From Bacteroidales bacterium (lineage in GTDB: Bacteria; Bacteroidota; Bacteroidia; Bacteroidales; WCHB1-69), in contig DUOL01000123.1 of the NCBI GenBank assembly GCA_012838875.1, positions 1 to 12,935 on the forward strand: a stretch of DNA of 12,935 bases, written 5' to 3'. Positions 1 to 7,933 of the stretch are shown piece by piece (the first letter of the stretch is position 1; every line of letters starts with the position of its first letter). The notes beneath the pieces are model-generated. The model was given only the letters and a program-made list of their open reading frames with translations, did no database searches and was not told the origin of the DNA. The translations under genes were made by a program, and so were the position numbers.

Positions 1-3000
1 TATCTATTAACCAACCAAACGGAGTTTATAGCTACACAGTGGTAGTTAACGAAGGTAATGCTTGTTCAGCAGTATCCTTACCATTCGAGGTAACGGTTAA
101 TGCAGCACCAGTAGTTGATGTAATCATCACTGACGATCAAATCTGTGCTGGCGGTACGTTTAACGTAGCTGCTCAGGTTGACGATTGGAATGCTGAAAAC
201 TTAACTTACGCATGGACAGCAAACGGAGCTGCTATCTCTAATACGACAGCATCTTTCAATACAACTGCTAATGTTACTACAATATATCAAGTAACTGTAA
301 CTCAAACTACTTCCGGTTGTGTAGCAACAGGAAGCGCAACAGTTACGGTTAACACTCCGACTGTGGTAATGAACCCGATTGCTACTCCGAACATTTGTGA
401 AGGTGCTCAAATAACCTTAGAAGCAGTAACTGCTAATGATGCTAACTTGGGCGCTCCAGCTTATCAATGGTTTGTAAACGGTCAAATTATACCGGGTGCA
501 GTAACCTCTACCTACACTTACTCACCGTTAGTGGTAGATGGTGACCAGACAGTATATACTTACACTGTTGAAGTTACTTATCCTGAGTCAGGCTGTGTAA
601 TTGCTCCTATCGCCTACGTAGGTAATGTGGTAACAGTTACTCCTAACCCAGTGGTAGTGATTAGCGGTGATAACATTGTATGTGAAAACGGTGTAATTAG
701 CTTAACGGCTAACGTAACCCGCGGCACAGCTACAACCTATACTTGGTACAATTATAATAATGTAATAGCCGGTCAATCGACTGCTAACCTAGTTATCAAT
801 CCAGCCGTAGCATCTATTAACGAACCTAACGGAGTTTATAGCTACACGGTGGTAGTTAACGAAGGTAATCCTTGTTCAGCAGCTTCCTTACCATTCGAGG
901 TAACGGTTAGTGCAGCACCTGTTGTGAACATCACTGCTACATCTAATACTATCTGTGTTGGAGCTCAAGTAACACTGACAGCAAATCTTGATAATTACAA
1001 TACCGATAATATCACTTATCAGTGGTCTGACGGTAACGGTATTATCAATGGTGCAACTCAAGCAACCTATACAACACCTGCATTGAATAATGTGGCAAAT
1101 TACAACTATAGTGTAACTGTAACTCAAACTACTTCAGGTTGTATAGCAACCAACACTACCACAATAGCAGTAGTTGCTGACCCAGTTATCACAGTTTCTA
1201 TTGACACCGCTGCAATGTGTACAGGAGGTTCCGTAACCTTAACAGCTACAGTTGCCGGTGGATTGAATACGGAAAATGTAACTTATGTATGGTCTGTTAA
1301 TGGAACAGCTATTGCTGGTGCTTCTCAAAGTACATACACTACTACAATTTATCAATCAGGCGAATATAACTTCAGCGCTACAGTTGCTCAAACTGACGAC
1401 TATTATATAACAGGTTGTGCTTCTACAAACTATTCTGTGGCTACAGTAACAGTTTACGAACAACCTGAAGTATATATCTCATCAATGGGACTAGTTGATG
1501 CATGTGAAGGTGGTACTATTACCCTATACGCTCAAGTATATGGTGATACTGCTATCACTAACAATATGGATTATAACTGGAGAATTAACGGTTGGGATAC
1601 GTTATCTGTAAATAGTTCTATCTACAATACCAATCCTAATTTACCTGTAGGTTCCTACGTTTATACCGTGGTTGTTACTACCGACTTGAAAGCTTGTCGT
1701 GTAATTTCTGACGCTATTAATACAAGAGTAGTTGAAGATCCTTCATGGAGCCGTAATATTGTTGCTTACCCAGTTATCTGCGTTGGTGATGAAATTACTC
1801 TCTATGCACAAGTTCAAGACGGACTTGGTGGAACAATCCAATGGGTACGTGAAGATACTACACTCTACATTCCTACAGAAATTGGAACAGGTGGATTAAC
1901 TTATGATATTCCTGAAGCTAATGGCTATATCTACTATCCGGTATTTACACCTCATGTAAATATGAGTGGTTGTGATTTAGCTAATGGTGATACCACATTA
2001 GTACATGTTCACGCACGTCCAACGGCAACTGCAACTACCAGTGCAGGCTCTGACGTTGTATGTAAAGGTGAACCGGCTGATATCATAGTATCCTTTACAG
2101 GAATTGCTCCTTACACATACTACGTACAAAATATGATGAACGGATCAGCTGTTGAATTTATCACTTATAACAATCCTGATACATTAACAGTATATCCGAA
2201 CGAAACTACTATCTATCAAATCTATCAAATGTCTAATAATGTGTGTGACGTTGCTCCTAACGAAGCTGCAGTTTACGTAACAGTTGTAGTATCTAATATC
2301 CAATTTACAGATCTGATATATGAAACCGGTTGTGATACCGCAGATATGAACGCAGTATTAACATTTGATGTAATCTCTGGTGGTTATCCGGCACAACAAA
2401 CTTATACAGTTTATACCGCTAATGGAACCTTTGTTCAAACAGGCGTAATCATTAATAATTCACTTACTATAGATATGACAGGCTATGCTGCAGGCGACTA
2501 TGACTTCATAGTTGACATCGATAGCTGTACATATCCGACAACCGTACGTGTACAAATGGGTAGCGCTGTAGTAGAACAAAGATGGGACGACGTTCTCGTT
2601 TGCAACAACAATCCTGCTAATAATGGTGGATACAACTTCGTATCATATCAATGGTACAAGAATGGAGCTCCGATTGCAGGTGCTACAGGACAATATTATA
2701 ATGAAATTGGAGGATTGAACGGAGAGTATTACCTCTGGATTAAAGACGACAATGGAAATGAATACTGGACCTGTCCGCAAATGTTTAGAACTGATGTCGC
2801 AATTAGTGTGTATCCTAATCCGGCTAACGTAGACCAAATAATTACTATTGAACTTCCATTCACACCTGAACAATTAGAGGGTGCAGTACTTGACATCTAC
2901 GATGCTAAAGGTGCATTAGTACAACATGTTGAAAATCTACAACCAATTACAAAAGTGTCAGGCTTTAAAGCCCAAGGTGCTTACTTTGGACGTATCTTAA

Positions 3001-3047
3001 CAGGTACTAATGAAATCAAGACTGTTAAATTCATTATTGTAAAATAA
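1..3047 (+). CDS. Multi-Ig-domain secreted/surface protein with T9SS C-terminal sorting tail (5'-partial)
   Basis: The frame is open from the left edge (first full codon at base 3), so the true start and signal peptide lie outside; the GTG at 39 is only an internal codon. About 1,014 residues are visible. They form a string of Ig-like/PKD-like beta-sandwich repeats of about 80-100 residues. At least eight start with a motif like ICxGxxxTL and end near a second cysteine (for example TSGC), so each module probably carries one disulfide; aromatic YxW-type core positions recur. The last 81 residues (from about 2802) match the T9SS type-A tail: ISVYPNP, then DIYDAKG, then GxYFGRI and VKFIIVK at the end. 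In the known family this tail directs export through T9SS and cell-surface attachment or release. The protein is rich in Thr, Val, Asn and Tyr with few charges, as in adhesins. Function as an adhesin is inferred; no enzymatic domain is visible. The gene precedes an OmpA-family gene with a hairpin between. Confidence 0.9.
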   Translation, partial: SINQPNGVYSYTVVVNEGNACSAVSLPFEVTVNAAPVVDVIITDDQICAGGTFNVAAQVDDWNAENLTYAWTANGAAISNTTASFNTTANVTTIYQVTVTQTTSGCVATGSATVTVNTPTVVMNPIATPNICEGAQITLEAVTANDANLGAPAYQWFVNGQIIPGAVTSTYTYSPLVVDGDQTVYTYTVEVTYPESGCVIAPIAYVGNVVTVTPNPVVVISGDNIVCENGVISLTANVTRGTATTYTWYNYNNVIAGQSTANLVINPAVASINEPNGVYSYTVVVNEGNPCSAASLPFEVTVSAAPVVNITATSNTICVGAQVTLTANLDNYNTDNITYQWSDGNGIINGATQATYTTPALNNVANYNYSVTVTQTTSGCIATNTTTIAVVADPVITVSIDTAAMCTGGSVTLTATVAGGLNTENVTYVWSVNGTAIAGASQSTYTTTIYQSGEYNFSATVAQTDDYYITGCASTNYSVATVTVYEQPEVYISSMGLVDACEGGTITLYAQVYGDTAITNNMDYNWRINGWDTLSVNSSIYNTNPNLPVGSYVYTVVVTTDLKACRVISDAINTRVVEDPSWSRNIVAYPVICVGDEITLYAQVQDGLGGTIQWVREDTTLYIPTEIGTGGLTYDIPEANGYIYYPVFTPHVNMSGCDLANGDTTLVHVHARPTATATTSAGSDVVCKGEPADIIVSFTGIAPYTYYVQNMMNGSAVEFITYNNPDTLTVYPNETTIYQIYQMSNNVCDVAPNEAAVYVTVVVSNIQFTDLIYETGCDTADMNAVLTFDVISGGYPAQQTYTVYTANGTFVQTGVIINNSLTIDMTGYAAGDYDFIVDIDSCTYPTTVRVQMGSAVVEQRWDDVLVCNNNPANNGGYNFVSYQWYKNGAPIAGATGQYYNEIGGLNGEYYLWIKDDNGNEYWTCPQMFRTDVAISVYPNPANVDQIITIELPFTPEQLEGAVLDIYDAKGALVQHVENLQPITKVSGFKAQGAYFGRILTGTNEIKTVKFIIVK
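3..128 (+). repeat. Intragenic long-period repeat, copy 1 (end of an Ig super-repeat unit)
   Basis: Bases 3 to about 107 match 813 to about 917 with roughly seven differences, an exact offset of 810 nt (270 codons), with lower identity further on. A second matching patch, encoding TVTQTTSGC, lies at about 291 and 1113, an offset of 822 nt. The Ig array therefore appears to be built from a super-repeat of about three Ig modules, duplicated recently enough to keep nucleotide identity. More copies may lie left of the window. Confidence 0.8.
813..938 (+). repeat. Intragenic long-period repeat, copy 2
   Basis: Second copy of the segment at base 3, in the same frame. It encodes nearly the same peptide (SINEPNGVYSY and onward), and synonymous positions are also largely conserved, which points to recent duplication or gene conversion rather than protein-level selection alone. 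Confidence 0.8.
2802..3044 (+). other. T9SS type-A C-terminal sorting domain (coding sub-region)
   Basis: This is the final 81 codons of the Ig-repeat gene. It shows the order typical of the Por-secretion tail family: YPNP motif, a strand with D-I-Y-D-A-K-G, a G-A-Y-F-G-R-I strand, and a basic/hydrophobic last strand ending VKFIIVK. Proteins with this domain cross the outer membrane by the type IX system, and the domain is normally cleaved or modified at the surface. It implies that the genome encodes a T9SS, although no Por/Spr component gene lies in this window. Confidence 0.88.
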
Positions 3048-3062
3048 TATTAATCCCCTAAA

Positions 3063-3093
3063 TTAGCGGTTTCTCAAACCGAGAAACCGCTAA
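3063..3093 (+). terminator. Perfect 13-bp hairpin between the Ig-repeat gene and the ompA-like gene
   Basis: TTAGCGGTTTCTC (3063-3075) is the exact reverse complement of GAGAAACCGCTAA (3081-3093), with a 5-nt loop AAACC. It begins 16 nt after the stop of the Ig-repeat gene. No T-tract follows on either strand, so it is not a canonical intrinsic terminator. It may be a factor-assisted terminator, a partial terminator, or a structure protecting the 3' end of the upstream message. Confidence 0.5.
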
Positions 3094-3140
3094 CATGAGG
3101 GAATATGAAAAGAGTTAATAACATAAAAAATATAAATATT

Positions 3141-4688
3141 ATGAAAAAGCAAATAATTATAATCAGTCTTATTTTAGCGATATTTAGCGGTTATGCGCAA
3201 GAAACGATACCTGCCGAACCGGTTAAAGAGAAAAAAGTAAAAGATTACTGTCCTCATAGAGTTAATTTGCACGCCGGCACAGCATTTACTAACAATATTT
3301 ATGCTAGATCTCCTGAAGTACACAGAATTTATTCAATGGGATACCTATTCGATATAGGTTATACTTACTTTTTTAATAAAACAGTAGGTCTTGGAATCGG
3401 AGTTGGAGTTGAAGATCTTAGTGCTAAACTGAAATCTAATATACATGGTACAGTGCCAAATCTAACCTACCCACAACAAGAAGGTAAAACGTATGATTTA
3501 TTATATTCAACTAATGAATTAATAGAAAAACAACATATTTTTGCTATCTATGTTCCGTTAACCGTGCAATTTGAACATAAGTTCAAAGAAGGGAAAAACG
3601 GCATCTATGCGGGTGTGGGCGTACAAGGATTCTTCCCGCTTATCGCCTCCTCAAAGATGAAAAAAGGTGAACTTATCACAAGAGGATACGAAGAAGAACT
3701 AAATGTACTTTACCAAAACGATATGCCTCAACATGGTTTAGGAACTTATAATTTTAAAGGTGCGAGTAAAATTTATAACAGAACAAAAGAAGATTTAAGA
3801 GCTTCTGTTGATGTTGTCGCAGATTTTGGTGGTATTTTTGAAATAAATAATAAAGTTGATTTCTATGTAGGTCTTTTTGGTTCCTATAGCTTTTTAGATA
3901 TTCTTCCAAAAGCAGAATTCCACCATCCATATGCTGATGTTGCACCTACAGAGCAACATGTGAAATATAACGGACTACTTGGGTCAAACTATCTTGAACT
4001 CTTCAATGAAAAGTACGAAACAGATCTAAAAACAGCTTTCAATGTATTTCAAATAGGTGTTAAAGTGGGTATCCATATTAAACCATGCTATAAGGTGAAC
4101 CAAACTTTACGTAACCAATTCTACGAAGAGATGATTAAGAGAGCTAACGATCCTATTACAGATAGATACCAAAAATCATCAGGTGATGAAGGAGTTAGAA
4201 CAATTACGAATACCGAAATAATTTATATTATTCCGCAATATACTTTACCTGGCGAAGAACCAAAACCAATGTTACAAGGAACTCCATTAGTAGCAAAACA
4301 ATCTAATAAAGAGAATGCAAATATTCGGGAATTGGTTGAAGTGTTATCTGTTACTCGTATTCTTTTTGACGTAGATAAAGACGATCCTAAGTTGGCTCAA
4401 AGAGACGAAGAAAACATAAATAAAGTTGCAGAAATCTTAAGCAGAGATCCATCTTTAGTACTCATCGTTGAAGGATATACTGACCCAACCGGATCAAGAG
4501 AGCATAATATTGCACTTGGCAAACGTAGAGCTGAGAATACACGTAACTATTTTATTAGTAAAGGTGTTCCTGCTGACCAAATTGAAACTTATTCTTATAC
4601 CGCTGATGAACCCGAAGCTATTCAGAATATTCAATCAACCTCTTATGCACAACAGAGAGCAGCGATATTTAGAATTAAGAGAAAATAA
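3141..4688 (+). CDS. OmpA-family outer-membrane protein with peptidoglycan-binding domain
   Basis: From the ATG at 3141 the protein is 515 aa and begins with a clear signal peptide (MKK, hydrophobic stretch, cleavage after SGYAQ). An in-frame ATG at 3105 would add 12 polar residues; the GAGGGA before it is too close to act as a normal ribosome site, so 3141 is preferred. Residues to about 330 contain repeated amphipathic strands rich in Gly and aromatics (IGYTYFF, LGIGVGVE, IYAGVGVQG, FYVGLFGSYSF, FQIGVKVGIHI), consistent with an outer-membrane beta-barrel. A linker follows, then an OmpA/MotB-like domain over the last 112 residues, with ILFD, EGYTD and LGKRRAENT. The Asp of YTD and the Arg of KRRA are 15 residues apart, as are the known diaminopimelate-binding Asp and Arg of OmpA domains, so peptidoglycan anchoring is likely. 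The last residues (QQRAAIFRI) fit the domain's usual final strand. The gene is not assigned to a named subfamily. It is closed by a strong terminator. Confidence 0.9.
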   Translation: MKKQIIIISLILAIFSGYAQETIPAEPVKEKKVKDYCPHRVNLHAGTAFTNNIYARSPEVHRIYSMGYLFDIGYTYFFNKTVGLGIGVGVEDLSAKLKSNIHGTVPNLTYPQQEGKTYDLLYSTNELIEKQHIFAIYVPLTVQFEHKFKEGKNGIYAGVGVQGFFPLIASSKMKKGELITRGYEEELNVLYQNDMPQHGLGTYNFKGASKIYNRTKEDLRASVDVVADFGGIFEINNKVDFYVGLFGSYSFLDILPKAEFHHPYADVAPTEQHVKYNGLLGSNYLELFNEKYETDLKTAFNVFQIGVKVGIHIKPCYKVNQTLRNQFYEEMIKRANDPITDRYQKSSGDEGVRTITNTEIIYIIPQYTLPGEEPKPMLQGTPLVAKQSNKENANIRELVEVLSVTRILFDVDKDDPKLAQRDEENINKVAEILSRDPSLVLIVEGYTDPTGSREHNIALGKRRAENTRNYFISKGVPADQIETYSYTADEPEAIQNIQSTSYAQQRAAIFRIKRK

Positions 4689-4702
4689 GAATCTTTAAAC
4701 AT

Positions 4703-4740
4703 AAAAAAAGAGGATATTAGAAAATATCCTCTTTTTTTTT
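4703..4740 (+). terminator. Intrinsic terminator after the ompA-like gene
   Basis: GAGGATATT (4710-4718) and AATATCCTC (4723-4731) form a perfect 9-bp stem with loop AGAA, followed by nine T. Seven A precede the stem, so it extends as A-T pairs and could also terminate transcription coming from the right on the minus strand. Confidence 0.92.
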
Positions 4741-4745
4741 GTTTT

Positions 4746-4779
4746 TTTCTCCTATTTATCCTCATTTTAATTATATTTG
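4746..4779 (+). promoter_or_regulatory. Candidate Bacteroidota-type promoter for the PLP lyase gene
   Basis: TATATTTG at 4772-4779 is an exact TAnnTTTG -7 element. The -33 region is weak: TTTC at 4746-4749 with a 22-nt spacer, whereas a true TTTG is too far upstream. Transcription would start near 4786, about 30 nt before the ATG, just downstream of the preceding terminator. Confidence 0.55.
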
Positions 4780-4816
4780 CATAATCTATTAAATAATCAA
4801 ATTAAACACATGTAAT

Positions 4817-6013
4817 ATGAAAAAATTTAACCCAGCTCTTGCAATTCAAGATATAGTCAGTTTAGGAGAATTTAAAGGAGTTAACCCCGATATTACCGAT
4901 TCAGCAACCTTTACTTTCTCAAAAGCACAAACAATGACAGACACCTTTCAAGGTAAAACAGAAGGGTGTTATTTGTATTCACGCCATTGGAATCCAAGTA
5001 ATAAGTCCTTGGCTACTATGTTAGCAGCTATGGAAGATACCGAAGCCGCTTGGGTTACAGGCTCAGGTATGGGGGCAATTACAGCAACTATTTTACAATT
5101 GTGTAACTCAGGCGACCATATAGTCTCAAGTATGACCATCTACGGAGGAGCTTTTGCCTTTTTAAACAATTATCTTAAGAAATTTAATATCGAGACTACT
5201 TTTGTAAATATTACCGATATCGACGCAGTGAAAAAGGCTATGCGTCCTAATACGAAACTCATTTATACGGAAACTTTAACCAATCCGTTACTCCAAGTTT
5301 CAAACCTTCCCGAATTATCGAAAATCGCCCATCAATACGGAGCAAAATTAGTGTGCGACAATACATTTACTCCTATGATTGTTACTCCCGTACATCACGG
5401 TGCGGACATAGTCGTTTATAGTTTAACAAAGTTCGTAAATGGGAAAAATGACTGCGTAGGCGGGGCAATTTGTGCAGATTTAGATTTCATTAATTCACTT
5501 GCCGATGTTAATTCCGGAACGGCAATGCTGTTAGGTCCTGTGTTAGCACCCCAACTTGCCGCGTCAATCCAGAAAAATCTACATACACTCCATATACGAA
5601 TGATGCAACATAGTAAAAATGCACTCTATCTCGCTAAAGAGTTCAAAAAAATGGGCATTAATTGTGTCTATCCCGGATTGCCCGATTGTAAAGGTCATGA
5701 AACCTTTAAATCTATCATGAACCAAGAGTATGGCTTTGGAGGTATCCTGACAATAGATTTAAAAACAGCCGAAAAAGCAAATAAAGTTATGGAAAAAATG
5801 CAGGATAGCGGAGTAGGCTATCTTGCCGTAAGTTTGGGCTACTTTAAAACTCTTTTTAGCAATTCAGGCAAGTCAACTTCTTCAGAAGTACCCGAAGATG
5901 TGCAAAAAGAAATGGGTATGTCAGAAGGCTTAATTCGCTTTTCAGTCGGGCTTGATATGGATATCGAAGATACCTTTACTCGAATAAAAAATGTTTTATC
6001 GACGTATGCTTAA
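4817..6013 (+). CDS. PLP-dependent trans-sulfuration family lyase (methionine gamma-lyase / cystathionine lyase-like)
   Basis: 398 aa, the usual length for the Cys/Met metabolism PLP family (fold type I). Visible landmarks: Y54-x-R56, which in the family reaches the PLP phosphate of the neighbouring subunit; SGMGA at 83-87 for phosphate binding; Y109 for ring stacking; D181 in DNTF for the pyridine nitrogen; K205 in YSLTKFVNG as the Schiff-base lysine; and R374 in GLIRFSVGLD for the substrate carboxylate. Family members catalyse gamma- or beta-elimination or replacement on methionine, homocysteine, cystathionine or O-acyl-homoserine in the cytoplasm. The substrate cannot be fixed here. The position of the specificity cysteine of Pseudomonas methionine gamma-lyase is Gly (YGGAFAF), and the usual GGxExL segment reads GYFKTL, so this is a divergent branch. 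The gene stands alone between a terminator and the next promoter. No frameshift is seen and the start is the first ATG in the frame. Confidence 0.9.
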   Translation: MKKFNPALAIQDIVSLGEFKGVNPDITDSATFTFSKAQTMTDTFQGKTEGCYLYSRHWNPSNKSLATMLAAMEDTEAAWVTGSGMGAITATILQLCNSGDHIVSSMTIYGGAFAFLNNYLKKFNIETTFVNITDIDAVKKAMRPNTKLIYTETLTNPLLQVSNLPELSKIAHQYGAKLVCDNTFTPMIVTPVHHGADIVVYSLTKFVNGKNDCVGGAICADLDFINSLADVNSGTAMLLGPVLAPQLAASIQKNLHTLHIRMMQHSKNALYLAKEFKKMGINCVYPGLPDCKGHETFKSIMNQEYGFGGILTIDLKTAEKANKVMEKMQDSGVGYLAVSLGYFKTLFSNSGKSTSSEVPEDVQKEMGMSEGLIRFSVGLDMDIEDTFTRIKNVLSTYA

Positions 6014-6066
6014 TGAGTTAACATTATAAACTATTAAATAATCTGATTTATAGTAAGACAATTTTT

Positions 6067-6107
6067 TTTGTAAATATTTTTAATTATTATTCACTTTGTA
6101 AAGTGAA
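6067..6107 (+). promoter_or_regulatory. Promoter with overlapping 18-bp inverted repeat upstream of the HExxH protein gene
   Basis: TTTG at 6067-6070 is followed after 20 nt by TCACTTTG at 6091-6098, close to the Bacteroidota -33/-7 consensus. The -7 box lies inside TTCACTTTGTAAAGTGAA (6090-6107), two perfect 8-bp arms around GT. A dimeric regulator bound there would block initiation, so this is a candidate operator. The 5' leader to the ATG would be about 20 nt. Confidence 0.65.
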
Positions 6108-6127
6108 ACTTGCAAATAATCATAATC

Positions 6128-7495
6128 ATGAAACAAAAATTAATTATTTTCCTGCTCTTTTTTTCGGCATCATTTTTCGCTTTTTCTCAAAAAAAATCTG
6201 ACACTACCAGCTTGTATTTAGAATTTCCACTGTTTGATTATCCCTATCAAAGCTATGCTACCAAAACGAGAGGCAATTTTTTCATCGCCTATGCTAATCC
6301 AAGTATGAATCAATCGCTGGCAATATCTAATGATTTATATAGTACAGTCCATTGGGGAATCGATAAAATTATTAAGGTCAAAAATGAATTTCTTGACATT
6401 TTTCTCAAAAATCTGACAGCTGCCGGCTTCGATTTATTAACATTTTATACTCCCTTAGGAGTAGGTTGGCTGCACGAAGAGTATCATCGAGCTGTGCTGA
6501 CCAGACACAAAATGAATAGTTATAATGATATGAACAATTTCCCTTTCGGAAAAACGTTGGTTTACGTTAGAAAGGTCAAAGATGAAGATTTAATCAATTT
6601 GTCGGATAATCATAATCAAGATTTTAGACGACTTATGATTGCCGGCAATGAGGGGCAATTTCATCAAATTCAAACGTTACAAAAATACAATTTCTATCTC
6701 AATCAGGATTTACCTCATGTTGCCTTATATTGGATGAGCACCATGATTAATATCGGTTATCTCAATCAATCGGGTAGCGATGCTTTTGACAAAATTATTG
6801 ATAAATCCAATGAAAAAGATGGGGCAGATATAAGTAAGCGAGATTTTACAGGTGCAGACTTTACCGCTTGGGCAGATGCTTTGTTTTTTCCGGATAAACC
6901 ATACGAAGATAGAGGAATACATCCGTCAGGTGTGGGCATAAATCGATACATAAAACCATCACAACTTTCAACCGAAGCAAGAAGTTACCTGAAAAAACAA
7001 GGTCGTCTACATTGGTTAAATATACTTTCCCCACATTTGTTCGGGTTCTCAAAGATAAAGTTGAACTCTACCGAAAAGGGTGATTACTACGGTAATTTTG
7101 CAGTAAGGCACCTCTTGACCCCTTTTGGTAACGATATCTCTCTCGATGTTTTCCTCCAAACCCCGAAAAATAATTTCTTCTTTGCACTTCATAACTATAA
7201 TAATCTAAAATTACCATTTTTCGGACTCGAATTTGCGATTATAGATCAGAATTTTTTTAATGACAATTTTTTTCTTACCGGCAGATGTATGGCTTGGGTA
7301 CAACCTCACGAGCTATCGTTTTTTACCAAAAAAGCAACTTTTGGAGCTATGTTTGGCGTTAAGGGGTCGTACGCATTCGGATATTGGGCTCCCTATATTG
7401 CGTTTGAGGGAAAAACAGATGGTTGGGTCATGGGCAATCCGTTTTTAGATAAAAATTTAAGTTTAAATGTTGGGTTGGAGATAAGAGTGCCGTAA
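6128..7495 (+). CDS. Exported protein of unknown function with HExxH motif and beta-rich C-terminus
   Basis: The ATG at 6128 gives 455 aa with a textbook signal peptide (MKQK, hydrophobic run rich in Phe, cleavage around FSQ at 19-21). An in-frame TTG at 6110 lies upstream but adds only six residues before the signal peptide and is rejected. Residues 116-120 read HEEYH within WLHEEYHRAVLT, the HExxH pattern of zinc metallopeptidases. A Glu in IAGNEGQF (E175) lies 58 residues after E117, a plausible third metal ligand. From about residue 320 the sequence has alternating aromatic/polar strands (ISLDVFLQ, FFFALHNY, FFGLEFAII, ATFGAMFGV, APYIAFEG, LSLNVGLEIRV) that look like an outer-membrane beta-barrel or sandwich. 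I do not recognise the family. A peptidase role is a hypothesis resting on the motif and spacing alone. It has its own promoter and no partner in an operon. Confidence 0.85.
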   Translation: MKQKLIIFLLFFSASFFAFSQKKSDTTSLYLEFPLFDYPYQSYATKTRGNFFIAYANPSMNQSLAISNDLYSTVHWGIDKIIKVKNEFLDIFLKNLTAAGFDLLTFYTPLGVGWLHEEYHRAVLTRHKMNSYNDMNNFPFGKTLVYVRKVKDEDLINLSDNHNQDFRRLMIAGNEGQFHQIQTLQKYNFYLNQDLPHVALYWMSTMINIGYLNQSGSDAFDKIIDKSNEKDGADISKRDFTGADFTAWADALFFPDKPYEDRGIHPSGVGINRYIKPSQLSTEARSYLKKQGRLHWLNILSPHLFGFSKIKLNSTEKGDYYGNFAVRHLLTPFGNDISLDVFLQTPKNNFFFALHNYNNLKLPFFGLEFAIIDQNFFNDNFFLTGRCMAWVQPHELSFFTKKATFGAMFGVKGSYAFGYWAPYIAFEGKTDGWVMGNPFLDKNLSLNVGLEIRVP

Positions 7496-7550
7496 AAAAG
7501 TCTATTTTTACCGTTGCAGCATCCCAATAATAAAGAAAATAATTTTAATA

Positions 7551-7739
7551 TTTATTAGGGCGTGCCCCGTTCGCTGACGCTCACGGGTCGGCGCCCGGTT
7601 ACAAGTCCGCGGGCACAAGCCGTGGGGACGCAAAGCGGCAAAAAGAGCTTCTAAAGTCGCTTTTTTGCCGCTGCGTCCCCAGCGGCTTCTGCCCTTGCGG
7701 GCTTTCCACCTAAGCGCCTCACGCACCCAACTTGTTCAT
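7551..7739 (+). repeat. GC-rich structured repeat, copy A (left, direct orientation)
   Basis: About 189 nt, strongly GC-rich against an AT-rich background, and about 90% identical by eye to the reverse complement of 8940-9125. It begins TTTATTAGGGCGTGCCCC and ends near CTCACGCACCCAACTT. It folds into one long hairpin: AAGCCGTGGGGACGC (7617-7631) pairs with 7673-7688 with a one-base bulge, and inside it GCGGCAAAAAGAGC (7635-7648) pairs with 7659-7671. A separate small hairpin, CCCGT (7566-7570) with ACGGG (7583-7587), lies near the left end. The terminal GCGTG and CACGC are also complementary. It resembles a MITE- or REP-like element; no transposase is encoded. Confidence 0.9.
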
Positions 7740-7900
7740 GTAGAGCATTATAGGTGAAGAGCGGAAAGTCGGAAGGTGAAAAATACTCCTGACTTCGACA
7801 ATGTGTTACTCATTTCGTGTAATAGGAATTTATCTCTTTCTACAAAATTATTTTACTCTTTATCTAATCTAATCTGTTATCAATAATTTCGTAATTTTTT

Positions 7901-7933
7901 GTTGTACAGTTGTTTAATTTTGTTGTATCTTTG
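7901..7933 (+). promoter_or_regulatory. Candidate promoter for the two-TM protein gene
   Basis: TATCTTTG at 7926-7933 is an exact TAnnTTTG -7 element. GTTG at 7901-7904 (or the overlapping TTTG at 7898-7901) lies about 21 (or 24) nt upstream as the -33 element. The predicted start near 7940 leaves a leader of about 50 nt. The promoter lies inside the repeat-flanked unit, so the unit carries its own expression signal. Confidence 0.6.

Noticed and set aside
39..41. GTG at 39 as start of the Ig-repeat gene
   Set aside because: The frame is open to base 3, and the same peptide occurs inside the protein at the 810-nt repeat, so the GTG is an internal valine codon.
4468..4698. 76-aa open frame in another frame at the end of the OmpA-like gene
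   Set aside because: It is fully nested in the OmpA domain coding sequence, which has clear family residues in its own frame.
6025..6052. TATAAA/TTTATA stem followed by a T-run at 6062-6069 as terminator of the PLP lyase gene
   Set aside because: Six A-T pairs with a 16-nt loop are too weak, the T-run is not adjacent to the stem, and it overlaps the -33 element of the next promoter.
6110..6112. TTG at 6110 as start of the HExxH protein
   Set aside because: The ATG at 6128 begins a textbook signal peptide, and the TTG is just downstream of the predicted transcription start.
7508..7726. 72-aa open frame on the minus strand over repeat A
   Set aside because: It lies almost wholly inside the GC-rich structured repeat, is Arg/Ala-rich from composition, and the same region in repeat B does not preserve the reading frame as a shared protein.
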